A stretch of DNA of 64,000 bases from Larus michahellis (GCF_964199755.1 NC_133896.1:91620215-91684214); one strand, 5' to 3'; shown: positions 11,901 through 24,506, numbered from the stretch's first letter. Notes: generated from the sequence alone by a model not told the origin. Made by a program: numbers and translations.

Positions 11901-14900
11901 CCAGGGATAGGATGGTAAATAGGAGGAATCAACTGTAGTGAACTGACCTCATTTGGCTGCAGTGTGCAACAATGGCCACCATCTTTAAAACATATTTCAG
12001 GTTCTTTCACAAAAGAGTAACAAAACCTGCCACAGGCTGGAAAAACACTCTCACGTGGAATGGGAAAACTCTCACATGGAATGCCAACACAAAGTATTGG
12101 CAGTGAATCTTGAGAGATGAATGGAGAGAACAGTCACCAAAGTACACTGACTGCTCAAAGGAAATCCAAGGAGCTTGGCTCTCCCTCTCCTGTAATGCAC
12201 GGGAAGACTGTGAAAGATGGAACTCTCACAGAAAGATGGAAAGATTAGAAGAAACAGACTGTCACAAGGGCTGGCAGTGGACTGTAGTACAGCGGTAGAC
12301 CCACGAGACAACAATTTGATATCATGGTTCTAGTCTGTGCAGCCTCCCTGCCTCCTTCCGCTCTCCATTAATGCTGGCTGCAAGGAGGGAGAAGTGGCAG
12401 ATATTCTTCCAAGCCTAGGGAAGGTGTTTCACACCTCATTCTGAAGCCGCTGATGCAGCCTTCTGCCTGATGCTACAGTCCTGGCTGGCTTTGAGCCAGT
12501 AACCCACCACCTGGTTTCTATAAGGTGAGCTCATCCTCCGATGGGCCGGGGAGATGTTCTGATCTCCACACGATCTAACGCAGGCCCCCTTCTTCTCTTA
12601 CCTGTAGTCCCTGTACACGTAGGCAGGCGGTTCTCTCCAGCACTCTTGCCCCTCAGGATCCAAAAGACAATTATCAGCATGGACAGGATGACTAAGATCC
12701 ATGCGACCTTCCTGTTCCTCTGAAAAGGGACGTTACAGAAAAGAATACGGGCATTTACAGATTCAAGAAAGAATAAGGCAGAGAGAAAGGGGCACAGTGA
12801 GAGTAAAGGGAAGAGAATCTCCTGAAAGCATATGGCTGGGACTGAGGAGACTCTCCAGGAGACAGGACTAACAGGGTGAAAGATCCTTTACCGTCTACAG
12901 CCGTGCGGCACACAAGATGTGTGAATGAGAAATGGAGTTTCTTTCCAGGAGCAAAATAGGACTCTATGATTCTCCGAGATTTCTCACTGGCCTGCAGAAG
13001 CAATTTGGCATCTCTCCAGTCCACGTCCCCATTCTGGGCCAGCTACAAGTGAAAAACAGACCTGTTAGAATACTTACGTACAAAGACACTCTCAGAAATG
13101 ATACACGTACACAGCACAGAAGAAGAGACCTGTGAAAAGTCCTGTGGTCACACATGTAAGAAAAGAACACGTTTTCTCATGTAAATATAAGTATAGCACA
13201 GCAATTCTTTCCTTCTACTCAGCACATGAAGCCACATCTGGAATGCAGCATCATTTTGTGTGCCCCAGTACACAAGAGACAGTAGCAAACTGGAGCAAGT
13301 CTTCAGTGAAGGGTCTTAAGATGGCAGGGGCATTGAGAGCACATGACTTAGAAAAAGAGGCTGCGAGGCCTGGGTTTCTTCAGCCTAGAGAAGGGAAGGC
13401 CAAAGGAGGGTCTAACTACAGTCTCCTCCCACCTACAATGGGGTTATAGAGAAGATGGAGGGACACACTGAAAAGACAAGAGGCAACAGGCAAAAGCTGC
13501 AGCAAACGAAATTTTGGCTTGATATAAAGAAAAATTTAATCCTCCTGAGAGTAGTACAGCACTGAAACAGGTGCCCAGAGAGGCTGGGGAATCTCCACCC
13601 TTGGAGATGTTCAGGACTTGCCTGTGCAAAGCCTTGAGGGATTTCACCTAGCTTTGGTATTAGTCATGCTGCGTGCAGGGAGTCGGACTAGAGATCTCCA
13701 GAGGCTCCTTCCACCTTAATTTATTCTCCAATTCTAAGCTAAGCATGTCTGTTAAGACTGACGTACAGGGACAAGTAGCAATCCTGAAACCCTGTCTCAC
13801 AGGAGAGAAAGCAGTTGACAAGCCCTCCAGGTACACTGTGCCTAAACATGATCGTGGAGGAAGAGGGTCAGGGGAGACTGCACATGTGCTTGTGAGGAAG
13901 ATAGCACATCCATGACCCCATCCAGAGCGCAATCCACAAAGAAAAATGCTCAGGTGACAAACACTCTTCCTGGACAACCAAGGACGCGGCAGACTCACAG
14001 AGCCACTTACCTGCATGGCCTTCAAAACAGTCAACCCTTCAAATCTCTCATGTGGGGTATGAGGCGACCGTCTTGCCCGGTAGCCATCTCCTGCTTCTCC
14101 TGCTGCCTGGAATAGAAGGATACAGATGACACACATTAGGCTGCCATCTCTTCTCCATGGAAACACTACAGCCCTGCCTGCTGAGGAAGAAAGTACAGGA
14201 GGTCCTACAAGACCCAGGCCTCACCTTTGTCAACCGGAGAAGGTCCTTACACTCAGACTCCGTCAGCACCCTGTCGAACACAACCCTCTGGGTTCCATTC
14301 ATCTGTTGGGAATCCATCGTGACAGCGATACCCTCAAAAGGCAAAGGACCTGTCGAGAAGCAAGTACAGATAGGCATGAGCAAGCTTTGGACATGAAGCC
14401 CTCAGACACCAACCCCCAGCCTGGATAAGGAAGTGGAGAGACACTATACATTCTCTGAGAAGACAGGACAGTTCCCCAGAAGTGCCCATTCCTTGCAGAC
14501 CCGGGCCACTTGCACCCCTCACATGCTTCAGGGGAACCAGAGCACCAGCTGGGGAAGCTGGCCTTCAGCGAGTGCTTCAGGAGCCAGCAGAAACTTGGGG
14601 CTTGCTGGGAGAGCAGCAGGGAGCTGGGGAAAGTTGTGGATCGCAGCAGCAGAACAGGTCCAGCCTACTGGGGTGAGGCTCTGGAGAAAAGAAGCAGGTA
14701 AACACCTCCATCAACCCTCCTTTCAATCACACATCTTATCCCAGAATTATCTCCAGTGAATCTTTCTATTTTTTTCATCCCCAAAGAGAAGCAATGGGTA
14801 CTAGTTGGCGATTTGATCTTTTGATCTCTGGCCTTTTTTTCACCCCCCCTCTGACCTCTGGATGGTCAGGAATGCCAAGGCACTCAGGCCCTCAGATTGA

Positions 14901-17900
14901 TCTGCTCTCCCATGTGTCACAGCAGAGAATCACTTGGGGTCACTTCAGGGAAGGACTCCGGGACAGAGCCCTGCAAGAGGCTGTGTGTCCACACATAAGA
15001 ATAGAGGACCAGGAAGAACACAGGACTTTGCACTGCAGTCTATAGCATTCAGCCACAAACCATTTGGACTTGTGTTTTTCAGGGAAAGACTTGCCCAAGC
15101 CAAATAGTCTTCCAGTTGCCACTTCCCCCCATCTCTCCTTGTCCCCTTCAGAAAAATGTTGTTTGAAGTTGGGCTGGTGGAGTTGAACCAGGTTTGGTGT
15201 AGACACTCCTGCCACACTGAACAGGGATCTGCATATCCACAGGCTTGTCACGTATTCAGGCACCACTGCTCTCAGTTTCTCCAGCCACAGTGCTCTTTGA
15301 GTTCCCATGCCAGAGACGTACGCAGTGAGATTTTTGCAAGATTACACATGCATCAAAGAGGGAGAAAAGAAACAGTGAGAAGACTTGCTGAGCCATTCAA
15401 GTCAGTCTGCATCTATGCTAGCAGTCAAATGTCTGAGGATGGAAGAAGAGACAGCACTGAGCCTGTCTGACTGCATCCAAGTCATTCTTCAAGCTCTTTT
15501 ACTCACCCCTCTTCTCACTCTCTTCCACATCCAGAGTCTCCTGCTTTTGCTTCTCCTGATCCTCTCTCGGGAGCAAGGGAAAAAACAGAGACCAGGGCTG
15601 TCAGTACACAGAGCTATGCCTAACCCTCCTCTGTGGTAGCATTTCACACCCTTCGCATTCCTCTTTTGCCCATTCCTCAGTAGGTATTACTGTTCCTTGT
15701 ACCACCCCTGCCAGTCTAACCCCATCCCCTACTTCCAACACTTGTATTTCAGTCAGAGTTGACTTGTCCAACCTTACCTGTGTTTCTCCTTTAGGCTTTC
15801 AGGAATCAGCTCATCTGGAGTCCAAAGATCCTGGAGGAATAAATGCACACAGTTCAGTATACAAAAAACTCCTCCCACATGGGATCACGTTAAACAGCCA
15901 CCCCCTTGTCCTGCTTCTCCAGTAAATATCAGACCAACTGTTCTGGCTGGCTTCTGACGACAGCCAGATTGGGCTAACGCATATGGTTACAGCACCAATG
16001 TGAAACTAACTTCAGTCCTGGAGTAGCAGAAAGGCCTTAAAGATCCACCTCATAAGGACTTGGGGGTCCTTCTCATCAGCATCTGATCCTTTCTGGATCA
16101 TGTGCTACTGAAGTGAATTGTGGCAACTGTCTTGGTGAAATCCGGGCAGGAAGATTAAGATGATACCATTACTTACAGGGTCATTAAAAGTTCCTCCTAG
16201 ATGCTCCACTGCATAATAAATCAACTTCTTCTCCATCAAAGATCTCTGCACATAATGTTGAATACTCTAAGGAAGCAAAGAGGCTGTCAAACAATCGCCC
16301 CACAAAAGACAAGACTATCCCTACCCAGGGCAGAAACCTGCCCCAACACACTGCTGTGCACACTGAAAGCCCAGTTCTGTCCTGAAGGGACCCTGCCTGG
16401 TACAGACTATACGTAAACTCAGGCTCCAGTTTCTTCAGTCCAGGGCCTGGCACACATCTGCAGTGAAACACGTTTCCCTTTTTGTCTCCCAGACTGTGAT
16501 CCCATCGAATGGGACAGGGGAGGGCCAAGAAGTACAGACCTGGGGTTGTAACTACCTCTCTGGCTGTGACAGCTGTGTCCTCTCCCAGTTCTGTGCGATA
16601 CTGTTTCATTTTCTCCAACATTGGCTCATCCGTGGGATAGAAGAGTAAGTAGGAAGCAGCACATTCAGCAGCCAGTGCCTGGTTCCCAACTTGGGCAGGG
16701 ACAGAACAGAACAAAGATATGTCTCTGAAAGACTTGACATTAGCAGCAAACGTGTATAGGCCAGCAGCACCCAAATCCCTGGTCGGGATCCGGCAGCAGG
16801 AGGCTTTACACCGAGTACGCATCAATCCCTGCCTAGTTGGGCTCCACCCAACGATGGGCAGAGAATACAGGGAACGAGCCCAGTAAAGAATGGGCCAACT
16901 TTCAATATTTATTGGGAGCTCGTTCAGAGGAGACAGAGAAAAAAATAAGCATTTATTTGGAAGAAAGAGGGTCCCACCTCCCTCAGCCAATAGACATGAC
17001 GAGGGGTCTGGAGGCTTCTTGCAGATACAAGTTTTACCAATGGTCTGACAGAGGAGACAAGAGACAGTCAGGTCAGTGTGGGAAGGAGCAAAGGTATCCA
17101 AGAGAAGAGCTGAGGGGACCTGTGCAGGTGACTGACAGGACGACCAGTTTCATGACAGGCCATCAGTTTAGCGAGGGCAGGCAGCGCTGAGTCAGAAAGA
17201 GTCAACCCCTGTTGAGATGAGATGCACACGCATGCTCTAGATAGGAAGTGGGGGCCTGGTCTGGAGCCACGTACTGAAAAGGAGGGTATAAAATACACAG
17301 CAGATGGTTGGAGCAAGGACTTGAAACGGAGAGTGCTGGAGGAAAGACATGGGAACAGCCACACATTACAGAAGCTGCACAAGGAGACTGAAGTGGACCA
17401 CAAGGGACCTCTCCCAAGGCGGACACAGGCTTAAGCAAGAGAAGAGAGGTTCTGGGAAGAGCTGGGGGGCAGAACTGGGGAGAGAAAGGTAGAGCTCAGG
17501 TCAGCATGCCAGTTCTCCCCATGACATGCTGCCCTGCAGGTCCAGAGGCAAAGGGCAAGTTTAGGAGTGCCACAGCATAACCCACTGGGTTGTGGCTCTA
17601 CTTACCTTGATCATAAGCAAACTGCAGTAAATCAAGATGAGAGGGTATGAAATCTTCTGTGGCAGAAATCCGCCCTGGCTTTGTGGCAATTTCAAGGACG
17701 CACTGCTGTCTGCACTTTAAAACCTGAATATAATGGGCTGCAAGAAAGAGGAGCAAGAAAGGCAGTAGCTCACACTTCTTCCAGACAGGAGCTCTGGGAA
17801 ATGGGGCATGTCCAGTGTGGGGAGCACGGCCTTCCTACCCAAACCTCTGTGCCTCTAACGCTACCTGCAACGGCTTCATACAGGCCAGGTTGCATGTCCT

Positions 17901-19650
17901 CCTCCTCCTCCTCGTCCTCATCCTCCCAAGGCCCTTCACACAGGGCACGACACTCTTCCAGTGCTGACAGCGCCTCTGTGAGTGACTCCTCCAGCCTTGC
18001 CACAGCCTGCAGGTACTCATCTGCATCGTAGTGCTGCACCCCAGCCTCGTATGCTTCCTGCGAAGGACAGATCCAGGTCCCTCATCAGTGTGGGTGACAC
18101 CAAAGGACGCCCTGAGACTTCGAGTCGCTCACAGGGTAGTGGTGACATCTAGGGGCCTGCCTGATCATGCACAGCCCACCAGGCAGTGACAGCAAATCTT
18201 CTGGACTTAAGCCAAATACTCTTCTCAAAGGCCCCGCAGCCTGCCATAACTGTCACCAGAAAGTCTCTGTGTCACACTTGCAACGGTTTGTCTTCACCCT
18301 GAAGAGATGCCTTCAGGGAGACCTTCTTGCACCCTTTCAAACATAAAAGTTACAAGAAAGACTTGACAAGAAATATAAAAGGGGCTTATAAAGAAGATTG
18401 GGTGAGACTTTTGACCAAGGCCTGTAGTGACAGGACAAGGGGCAACAGTTTTAAACTGAAAGAGGGTAGATTTAGATTGGAGATAAAGAAGAGATTTATT
18501 ATGGTGAGGGTGGTGAGACGCTGGAGCAGGTTGCCCAGAGAAGCTGTGGATGCCCCATCCCTGGAGGTGTTCAAGGCCAGGCTGGATGGGGCTTTGGGCA
18601 GCCTGGTCTAGTGGGAGGTGTCCCTGCCCATGGCAGGGGGGTTGGAACTAGATGATCTTTAAGGTCCCTTCCAACCCAAACCATTCTATGTATGGGGGCC
18701 CTGTCTCAAGCCATGGCCCTTTTGTGAGAACAGATTAGGGTCCCAGACCGGTCCCTAGGATGGGATAAGAGCTGCCGACGCCTGGCTCTGCACGGAACCC
18801 TCACCCAGTGCGGCGTGGCCTCCAGGTCCCGAAAGTTGTCTGACTTCACCCCTGACATACGCCGGTACTTCTCGATGTCCTCCCGCATTTGCAGGTGCTG
18901 GGGGTTAGCCACGAAGAAGGTGTGAGCGGCGGACACGGCCTGATCCAGCTTCTTCAGCTGTGGAGAGAAGGCAGCCGTGCCCGTCACGCTCCGCCGGGCC
19001 CCCTCCTCTTCACCCACCCACCCACCCCTCTCCCCCGGCCGCTCCCTGGAGTCACCCACACGGCGCCTGTGCCCCTCTGCCGGGCCGGCGAGCCCTCTCC
19101 GCCGGGCGGTGGCCCCCCTCTGCAGACAGAGACCCTCACGGGGGGGACGGGCCGGGGACAGGGGGGGAGCGACTCCCATTCCCCTGCCGATAGCCCACCC
19201 CCGGGCTGCGGTCCCCACCTGGAAGAAGGCCACCTGCAGGTAGTTGTAAGGCTCCCTCTGTTCGAAGTCCCGGCGGATGGCTCGGCTGGCCCGGTGGGCG
19301 GAGGGCGCGGCGCCCAGCCGGCTCCCCAGGCAGTGCTGCAGGCAGTCGGCCCGCTGCAGCACCCCGCCGAAGAGGGCGGCCTCCCAGGGCCCCTCCGCCG
19401 CCGCCGGCCCGCCGAGGAAAGCCGCTTCCCGGCGGCAGGAGGCGCGGCAGGCGCGGCGGGCCTCCCGCAGCCCCGCGTAGCTGTGGAGGGCGCGTTGCAG
19501 CAGCTCGGCCGCCCGCCCCCAGTCCCGGGCGAAGTAGGCCCGCACCCCGTCGGCGTACAGCAGGTCGTAGGGGACCAGCCGGCCCGGCGACGTGGCGGCG
19601 GTAGAGGCGGCGAGGAGGAGGAGGAAGAACGGGCAGCAGAGGGAGGCCAT
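8997..19650 (-). CDS. P3H3: P3H3 (LEPREL2), prolyl 3-hydroxylase 3
   Basis: ER 2-oxoglutarate/Fe(II) dioxygenase of the leprecan family, which 3-hydroxylates proline in procollagen. Coding exons: 19219-19650, 18805-18957, 17865-18057, 17606-17737, 16556-16689, 16177-16266, 15778-15830, 15507-15565, 14225-14349, 14011-14106, 12892-13042, 12602-12719, 10066-10141, 9502-9642, 8997-9206. They sum to 2163 nt, or 720 residues, near the roughly 736 of the human protein. A signal peptide (MASLCCPFFLLLLAASTAATS) leads a helical region with the four CxxxC motifs typical of leprecans (C68-C72, C103-C107, C231-C235, C268-C272). The catalytic domain shows the iron ligands H553-x-D555 (HADNC) and H625 (NPHGV) and the 2-oxoglutarate arginine R635, all intact. 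An acidic run lies at residues 240-249. The C-terminus is RDEF rather than a classical KDEL/RDEL signal. The choice of P3H3 over P3H1 or P3H2 rests mainly on position between GNB3 and GPR162. Confidence 0.95.
10630..12290 (+). repeat. P3H3 intron 12 with possible old CR1 remnant
   Basis: This 2.5-kb intron (10142-12601) lies between the exons carrying HADNC and the following beta-strand. Around 11425-11455 the plus strand can be read as LFNSFINDH, like the LF-FIND-motif of CR1 reverse transcriptase, and the surrounding A-rich text fits a worn CR1. Frames are broken, so the extent is a guess. No other gene is seen. Confidence 0.35.
13203..13740 (+). repeat. CR1 LINE 3' fragment in P3H3 intron 10
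   Basis: Degraded end of a CR1 open reading frame and 3' UTR on the plus strand, antisense to P3H3. Recognisable pieces include agcacatgaagccacatctg, the stretch ggcttgatataaagaaaaat, and gcccagagaggctggggaat followed by the gactagagatctccagaggc tail motif. It is 5'-truncated, as most avian CR1s are, and cannot be mobile. Confidence 0.85.
17897..17930 (-). repeat. P3H3: Acidic-codon triplet run inside P3H3 exon 3
   Basis: CTC/CCT-type triplets on the plus strand encode E-D-E-D-E-E-E-E-E-D at residues 240-249 of P3H3 on the minus strand. Short in-frame triplet tracts like this tend to vary in length between species. Confidence 0.8.
18340..18693 (+). repeat. CR1 LINE 3' fragment in P3H3 intron 2
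   Basis: Plus strand, antisense to P3H3. It keeps a 3'-terminal piece of the CR1 reverse-transcriptase frame (ACSDRTRGNSFKLKEGRF, WSRLPREAVDAPSLEVFKAR) and then the standard 3' UTR, ending near aaccattctatg. It is relatively little worn, so it is among the younger insertions here. It lies 112 bases from exon 2 and is very similar to the fragment at 19936-20118. Confidence 0.95.
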
Positions 19651-19930
19651 GGCCGAACCGCCGGGCAGGACGAGGAGCAGGAGGAGGAGGAGAGGGGGTC
19701 CGGGGTGGGTAGGTCCACCCAGGGGGCCGGGCCGGGCCGCCGGTGGGCGGGCGAGCGGGCGGGCAGCTGAGCGTCCTGTTCGGGAACCGGGGGGCTGCCG
19801 GGGGCAAGGTCCCGTTCGGCCGCCCCCCCCGTGCCCCCGTCTCTCCGCGGGAGCCAGCCGAGACCTGCCGCCCCTTCGTGGGTGCCTGGAGCAGCGCGGT
19901 CCCGCGTGGGCCAGCAGCGCCCCGGCACCT
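18960..19930. promoter_or_regulatory. P3H3: CpG island over P3H3 exon 1 and promoter
   Basis: Dense CpG and high GC across intron 1, exon 1 and the first 280 bases upstream of the P3H3 ATG, ending abruptly at a CR1. This is the expected form of a TATA-less CpG promoter. The transcription start should lie between about 19650 and 19930; I see no TATA box. Confidence 0.75.
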
Positions 19931-19935
19931 CGTTG

Positions 19936-20118
19936 TCTGAGGTGGTTCTTAGGTTGCCCAGAGAAGCTGTGGATGCCCCATCCCTGGAGGTGTTCAAGGC
20001 CAGGCTGGATGGGGCTTTGAGCAGCCTGGTCTAGTGGGAGGTGTCCCTGCCCACGGCAGGGTGGGGGGAACTAGATGATCTTTAAGGTCCCTTCCAACCC
20101 AAACCATTCTAGGATTCA
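19936..20118 (+). repeat. CR1 LINE 3' fragment just upstream of P3H3
   Basis: From ttgcccagagaagctgtgg to aaccattctaggattc on the plus strand: the last piece of the CR1 frame and its 3' UTR. It starts only about 290 bases upstream of the P3H3 ATG and bounds the CpG island, so it may sit in the promoter. It shares long near-identical stretches with the copy at 18340-18693. Confidence 0.93.
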
Positions 20119-21128
20119 TCCCCCAGTGTCATCCCACCCTTTGGTACGGGTCACATAGACCCCTCCAATGAGACATCTCGTAAGAAGTTACGGTTAATCT
20201 ACCAGAATCCATGCCAGGGACGAGGCACACTTTGACGGTTCATAGAGCAAGTCCCATCACATGGAGGAGTGCTTTGGAGGTGAAGGGTTGCCTGTCTCAC
20301 ACATCCTCTCCGATGCAGCCAAACCCTTGCCCATGGCTGGAACTACAACCAGAACTGGCCTGGAGGAGGCCCATCTCCCACACACTCCCCCTGCACCTCC
20401 CTTCCAAGAATTTTGCATTGGGCAGGAGCCTGCTCCAGATCTCACCACTCCCAGCTTTGATGGTGTGGGCTGCCTCAAAGCAATACCTTTTGCTGAGCAA
20501 TATTAGAAAGCACAGAAGCCGCTCCTGCCTAGCTGTAGGCAGCCCAAGTTTTCCCTGAAATGGACAGGAAAACTTCTCACCCAGTCTCCCATGATGACAA
20601 CTCTACGGGCTTCGTTCCCTTCCCTGGGCTGCTGAGCATCTGCTGCCCTCCAGATGCACTGACAAGAAAGAGATGGCGAGGGAGGAAAGGAGCCTCGCAC
20701 ATTACACATTTCCCTTCCAGAAGCCTGAGAAGCTTCATTAAACATTGGGCCAGTCATTTTGTTTCTATGGAAACAAAATTATTACTAATATATTATTTTA
20801 AAAACAGACACACGATTGACACTCCAAATATAGAATTTTAATACCATTCTGCGCCTGCCTCGTGTCTTAGGGCAGCACGGATGCGAGGGTGGAGTTCACA
20901 AAGGGACAGGACGGGCGAGGGTGCCAAGTGGCGGTGGCAGCGGTGGGTGTGTTTGTAACCTGAGAGCAGGCACAGGCTGTCCGTCTGTCCGTCACGCTCC
21001 CTTCTGCGGGTCTGTCCCACTTCTTTTTTCCCCCACCAGCGTGGGGTGCCATGTTTCCTGCCTGCTGGCGAGAAAGATGAGAATGCAAATTAGTGATCGG
21101 GTCCCAGGACAAAGGGAACACTTGAAGT
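20119..21128. other. P3H3-GPR162 spacer
   Basis: About 1 kb between the CR1 upstream of P3H3 and the GPR162 poly(A) signal. Unique-looking sequence with no convincing gene. If GPR162 uses a more distal poly(A) site, part of this would be its 3' UTR. Confidence 0.5.
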
Positions 21129-21134
21129 TTTATT
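21129..21134 (-). terminator. GPR162: Candidate GPR162 poly(A) signal
   Basis: AATAAA on the minus strand about 40 bases after the GPR162 stop codon. This would give a very short 3' UTR. AT-rich sequence further on (about 20780-20840) could hold a distal site. Confidence 0.4.
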
Positions 21135-21172
21135 TAAAAATCGTGATGGCACTGAATGTTTGATGCTGTCTC

Positions 21173-24100
21173 TCATAGTTTGGGATCCTGGAAGGTCTGT
21201 GCCTCGCAGGCCTCAAGGGTCCTTTCACGCGGCGCCTGCTCTCCGTCCTGCAGATGCCAGGCTTCGTTGCCAGCCAAGGAGCAGCGCCGTGGCCGGTCGG
21301 CGTTCTCCTCCTCTCTGCTGCCAAGGGAGAGGCGGCGATCGCGGCGTGATGCGAGTGGGAGACGGGAATGCCATGGGCTGCAGGCTGGGGTGGGTTGAGG
21401 CGTCTCGTCAATGAACGTAGTGATCTCATCTCGGAAGAAGCAGGCGCTGGAGCTGGAGCCCCGGGGCATCAGCCCCCCTTCCAAGAACTGCCGTAGGGTC
21501 GTCAGCTCATCTTCTGGGGGCCGCCGGCGGTGCTGGTAGTCATGCAGCTGAGGAGGCAAGAAGCCAGGGCCTCCAGGCTTGCGGGGGGTGGAAATGCGGA
21601 TGTCATCAGATGAAGACCACTTGTGTAGGAAGGATGGAGCAGAACGGTGGGCGGAGAAGATGTTAGTTTCATCATGTGACATTCTCCGGGAGATAGGGAC
21701 CTGGAAAACAGAGAAGGAGGCAGGTGATGGAAGACTTGAAGAGACAGAACAGGAGGGGGGTAGCGGAGGCTTTCTCAGGGGAGAGAGTCAAGAGGACATG
21801 AAGGCGTGAGAAACTGACAGAGAAGGAAGTGGGTTGTGAGGCTGCCCCTGCTAGCTCTCGGCTCACCTGCAGGTAGTGCACCTTGTCCTGGGGCAACAAC
21901 ATGTGGTGCATGGGTAGCAGCTTGATGTCCCGGGAGTCCCGCTTCACAGCTGCAGCACCATTTGCATCAAATCTCACTTTGCAGATCCTGCCATCGCCAT
22001 AATCATCGCACACACCATCTGTTGGCAAAGAGGAGAACGGCAGTCAACACTTTTCAGCTATAAGAGGAGCATTATCAGGGCACCTGGACACCATCCTAAT
22101 GCTTGTCTGACATCTGCCGCCCTACTTGCAGCCCTCAGGGCTCACCTCTGAACAAGGACCTCGTCTTTCTGCTTGCAGCAGCACTGAAGCACCCAGAGAC
22201 TGCCCTGTTTCTTCAGTCTCACTTTTGAATTGCTCACTGCCAGAACTTGGACCTTTGGATCAGCGAGTTGGGCTGAGGCCCAGCATGTCACTTCTGTTGT
22301 GGTTTGGCAGCTGTACGCATCGTCTCTACTCTTGTGTCTACTGTGAAGGATGTTGCACTAATTTTTCCTGGATGCCAGTGAGTCCTAAGGCAGCAAGTGA
22401 GCGGCAGAGCCTTCTCCAGAATAAATTTTCTCATGGTTGCTGACTCCAAGCTATAACACAAATCCCACCTAGCCACCCACAACACCACTCCTAGTGCCAT
22501 CAGGTCCTTTTCCCAAGGCAGACCCCTCTTTCCTCTGTAGTCTTTTGGGGAGGGGGTTAGTGAAGAAAGGTGACTGTGGGGTGGTGAGGAGCTTACCATC
22601 ATCTCCATCTTCCTCAGACATGATAGCCACACACTGCTCCCACACGGTGCGGAGATCTGCTCGGTAGCGCTCGCAGGACCAGATGAAGGAGGGGAGCAGC
22701 AGGGTCTGCACCATGGAGCACCAGAGCACAGCCAGGACCATCCAGGTGGGGGCCGTATCATAGCGCAGGCTAAAAAAGCTCACGACCTTCAAGGTAAGAG
22801 AGAGTAGCAATGCCGAGAGAGAAGACAGAAGTGGGGATCAAGGGATAAAGATAATGTGAGTCAATTCTGTAGTAGAACATGGTCTGTCAGTAAAGGATTC
22901 ATCAAGTAATGACCCCGTGCCCCTCTGAAGAACTGTTCCTGGGGTGTTGCCCCGGGTTTGCCAGACCATATTCCCAGCTGTCAGATCTCTAACATGAGAC
23001 CTGGTGTAAGCATCCCTTCTTCCCCGTGCTCATTATGAGCTGGAGCTAAATAGGTGCTAACAAAGGACACAGCCACTGGAAAAAAAAAAAAAAAAAGCTG
23101 TGACTAAGCCTCTCTTCTCTTAATGGTTCCCTTTGAGAACTTCCCCATTTTCTCCAGTTTTGCACAAAATCAACCAGCCAGACAAAACTTGAATGCTGAC
23201 TATGACCGTACAAGCAGAAGGAAAAAGAAAACTGTCTGCAACAGCTTTTAAAGCTGGTGTATCAGTTACCCAGAAGCAAATTGGAGAAATAGAAATCTCG
23301 TTGTTTTTACAGAGCTAGATCCCCCGTAAGTTTGCAGAACAATTTCCTCTCCTCTTAGCCACTTAAAACTTTCACAGTGGTTTTAGCTGTGTGGTGCGTA
23401 TTCCCCAGCCACTTGAAACTTTCACAGTGGTTTTAGCTGTGTGGTGTGTATCCCCCAGGCTTAGACTTGTCTTAAGAAAACGCTGCTGCGGCAGGATGAG
23501 AGAATTACTGCAATCTTTTTAAAACCAGCCCCCAGAATAACACATTCAGATGTGGCAGCTCTGTGGCTGGTGGACAGAAGGCAGAGTTTCTTCTCTAAAA
23601 CTTGAGAGAAACGGAAAACTAGTTTAACTGCAGACTCTCAAGGGAAAGGGAGAACTCGCTGCTTACCAAGATAGGCACCCCAGTGAGTGTGTCATAGAGG
23701 AAGACAATAGCACTGATGAGGTTGGTCATCTGCAAGGAGGTCTTGGCTGACTCAGAGCCATCCAGTGAAGACCTCCTTTTGCCTCGTACATCCTCCACCA
23801 CAATGGCCGGCACGTTGAAAGTGGTGTGTGCTGATGAAGAGCAGGATGATGCTTCCTCTGCCCTCTGATGGCGGCACTGCCGGAGTCTTCTGTGTGCCCA
23901 CAGGGTCTGGTAAAAAGTGATCCCCACGCACACCAAGCCCATGACAATTCCTCCGAGCAGCAGGAGGCTAAAGCAGACCCCGAAGCCCAGCCCTATCTTG
24001 CTGACGATGAACTGGCAGCCGCGGGCATAGTAGCGCTCGCCGTTGTTGTGCCAGCCGATGGAGGGCAGGGTGGAGAGGATGAACGATACCATCCAGATAC

Positions 24101-24506
24101 CCATGACTGCGTGCAGAGCCTGCTTCTTGGCATTGCTCAGCCGGTAGTTGACTGGCCATCTCACCATCCACATCCGGTGGTAGGAAAGGGAGGCCACTGT
24201 GAAGCAGGTGGCCAGCGCCAGGGTGTAATATGTGGAGACGAAGACCTTGCAGATGCTTTCATTCCAGTCGTAGTCGGAGGACTCACGCCGCAGCTGCACC
24301 ACGGCATAGGTGGTGAGGGGCACTGCCGCCATGAGGATGTGGGTCCCAGCAAGGAAGCATAGCAGCAGCTCCAGGGGCTTGTGTTTCTGTTGCTTGGCCG
24401 TGATGCTGAGGATAATCCAAGAGTTGGCCAACAGGGCTAACATCCCACATGCCAGCCACCACAGGGAGTTGTTGTGCAAGGTGGACTCTGATTCAGAGTC
24501 CCCCAT
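21173..24506 (-). CDS. GPR162: GPR162, orphan rhodopsin-like receptor
   Basis: Seven-helix orphan receptor of the GPR153/GPR162 pair, mainly neuronal in mammals; ligand and coupling are not established. Coding exons 23667-24506, 22597-22786, 21867-22018, 21173-21700 sum to 1710 nt, or 569 residues (human about 588). Exon 1 carries helices 1-5, starting with [20 protein letters not shown] at about residues 16-35. After helix 3 the usual DRY is replaced by HRM ([11 protein letters not shown]). The third loop holds the conserved [16 protein letters not shown]. Exon 2 gives helices 6-7 and [15 protein letters not shown], with an acidic EEDGDD run. Exons 3-4 encode a long tail with [21 protein letters not shown] and [14 protein letters not shown], all very close to mammals, separated by divergent Pro/Arg-rich linkers. 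The start is the ATG of MGDSES; the frame stays open upstream but has no earlier ATG there. Confidence 0.95.
23357..23456. repeat. 50-bp tandem duplication in GPR162 intron 1
   Basis: Two adjacent 50-base units, 23357-23406 and 23407-23456, both starting agccactt and differing at only a few positions. It lies in the intron after the helix 1-5 exon and seems a recent local duplication. Confidence 0.9.

Noticed and set aside
18889-19770. A 293-codon plus-strand frame opposite P3H3 exon 1
   Set aside because: It is the antisense shadow of the GC-rich P3H3 first exon and promoter; P3H3 itself is firmly supported by homology and splicing.
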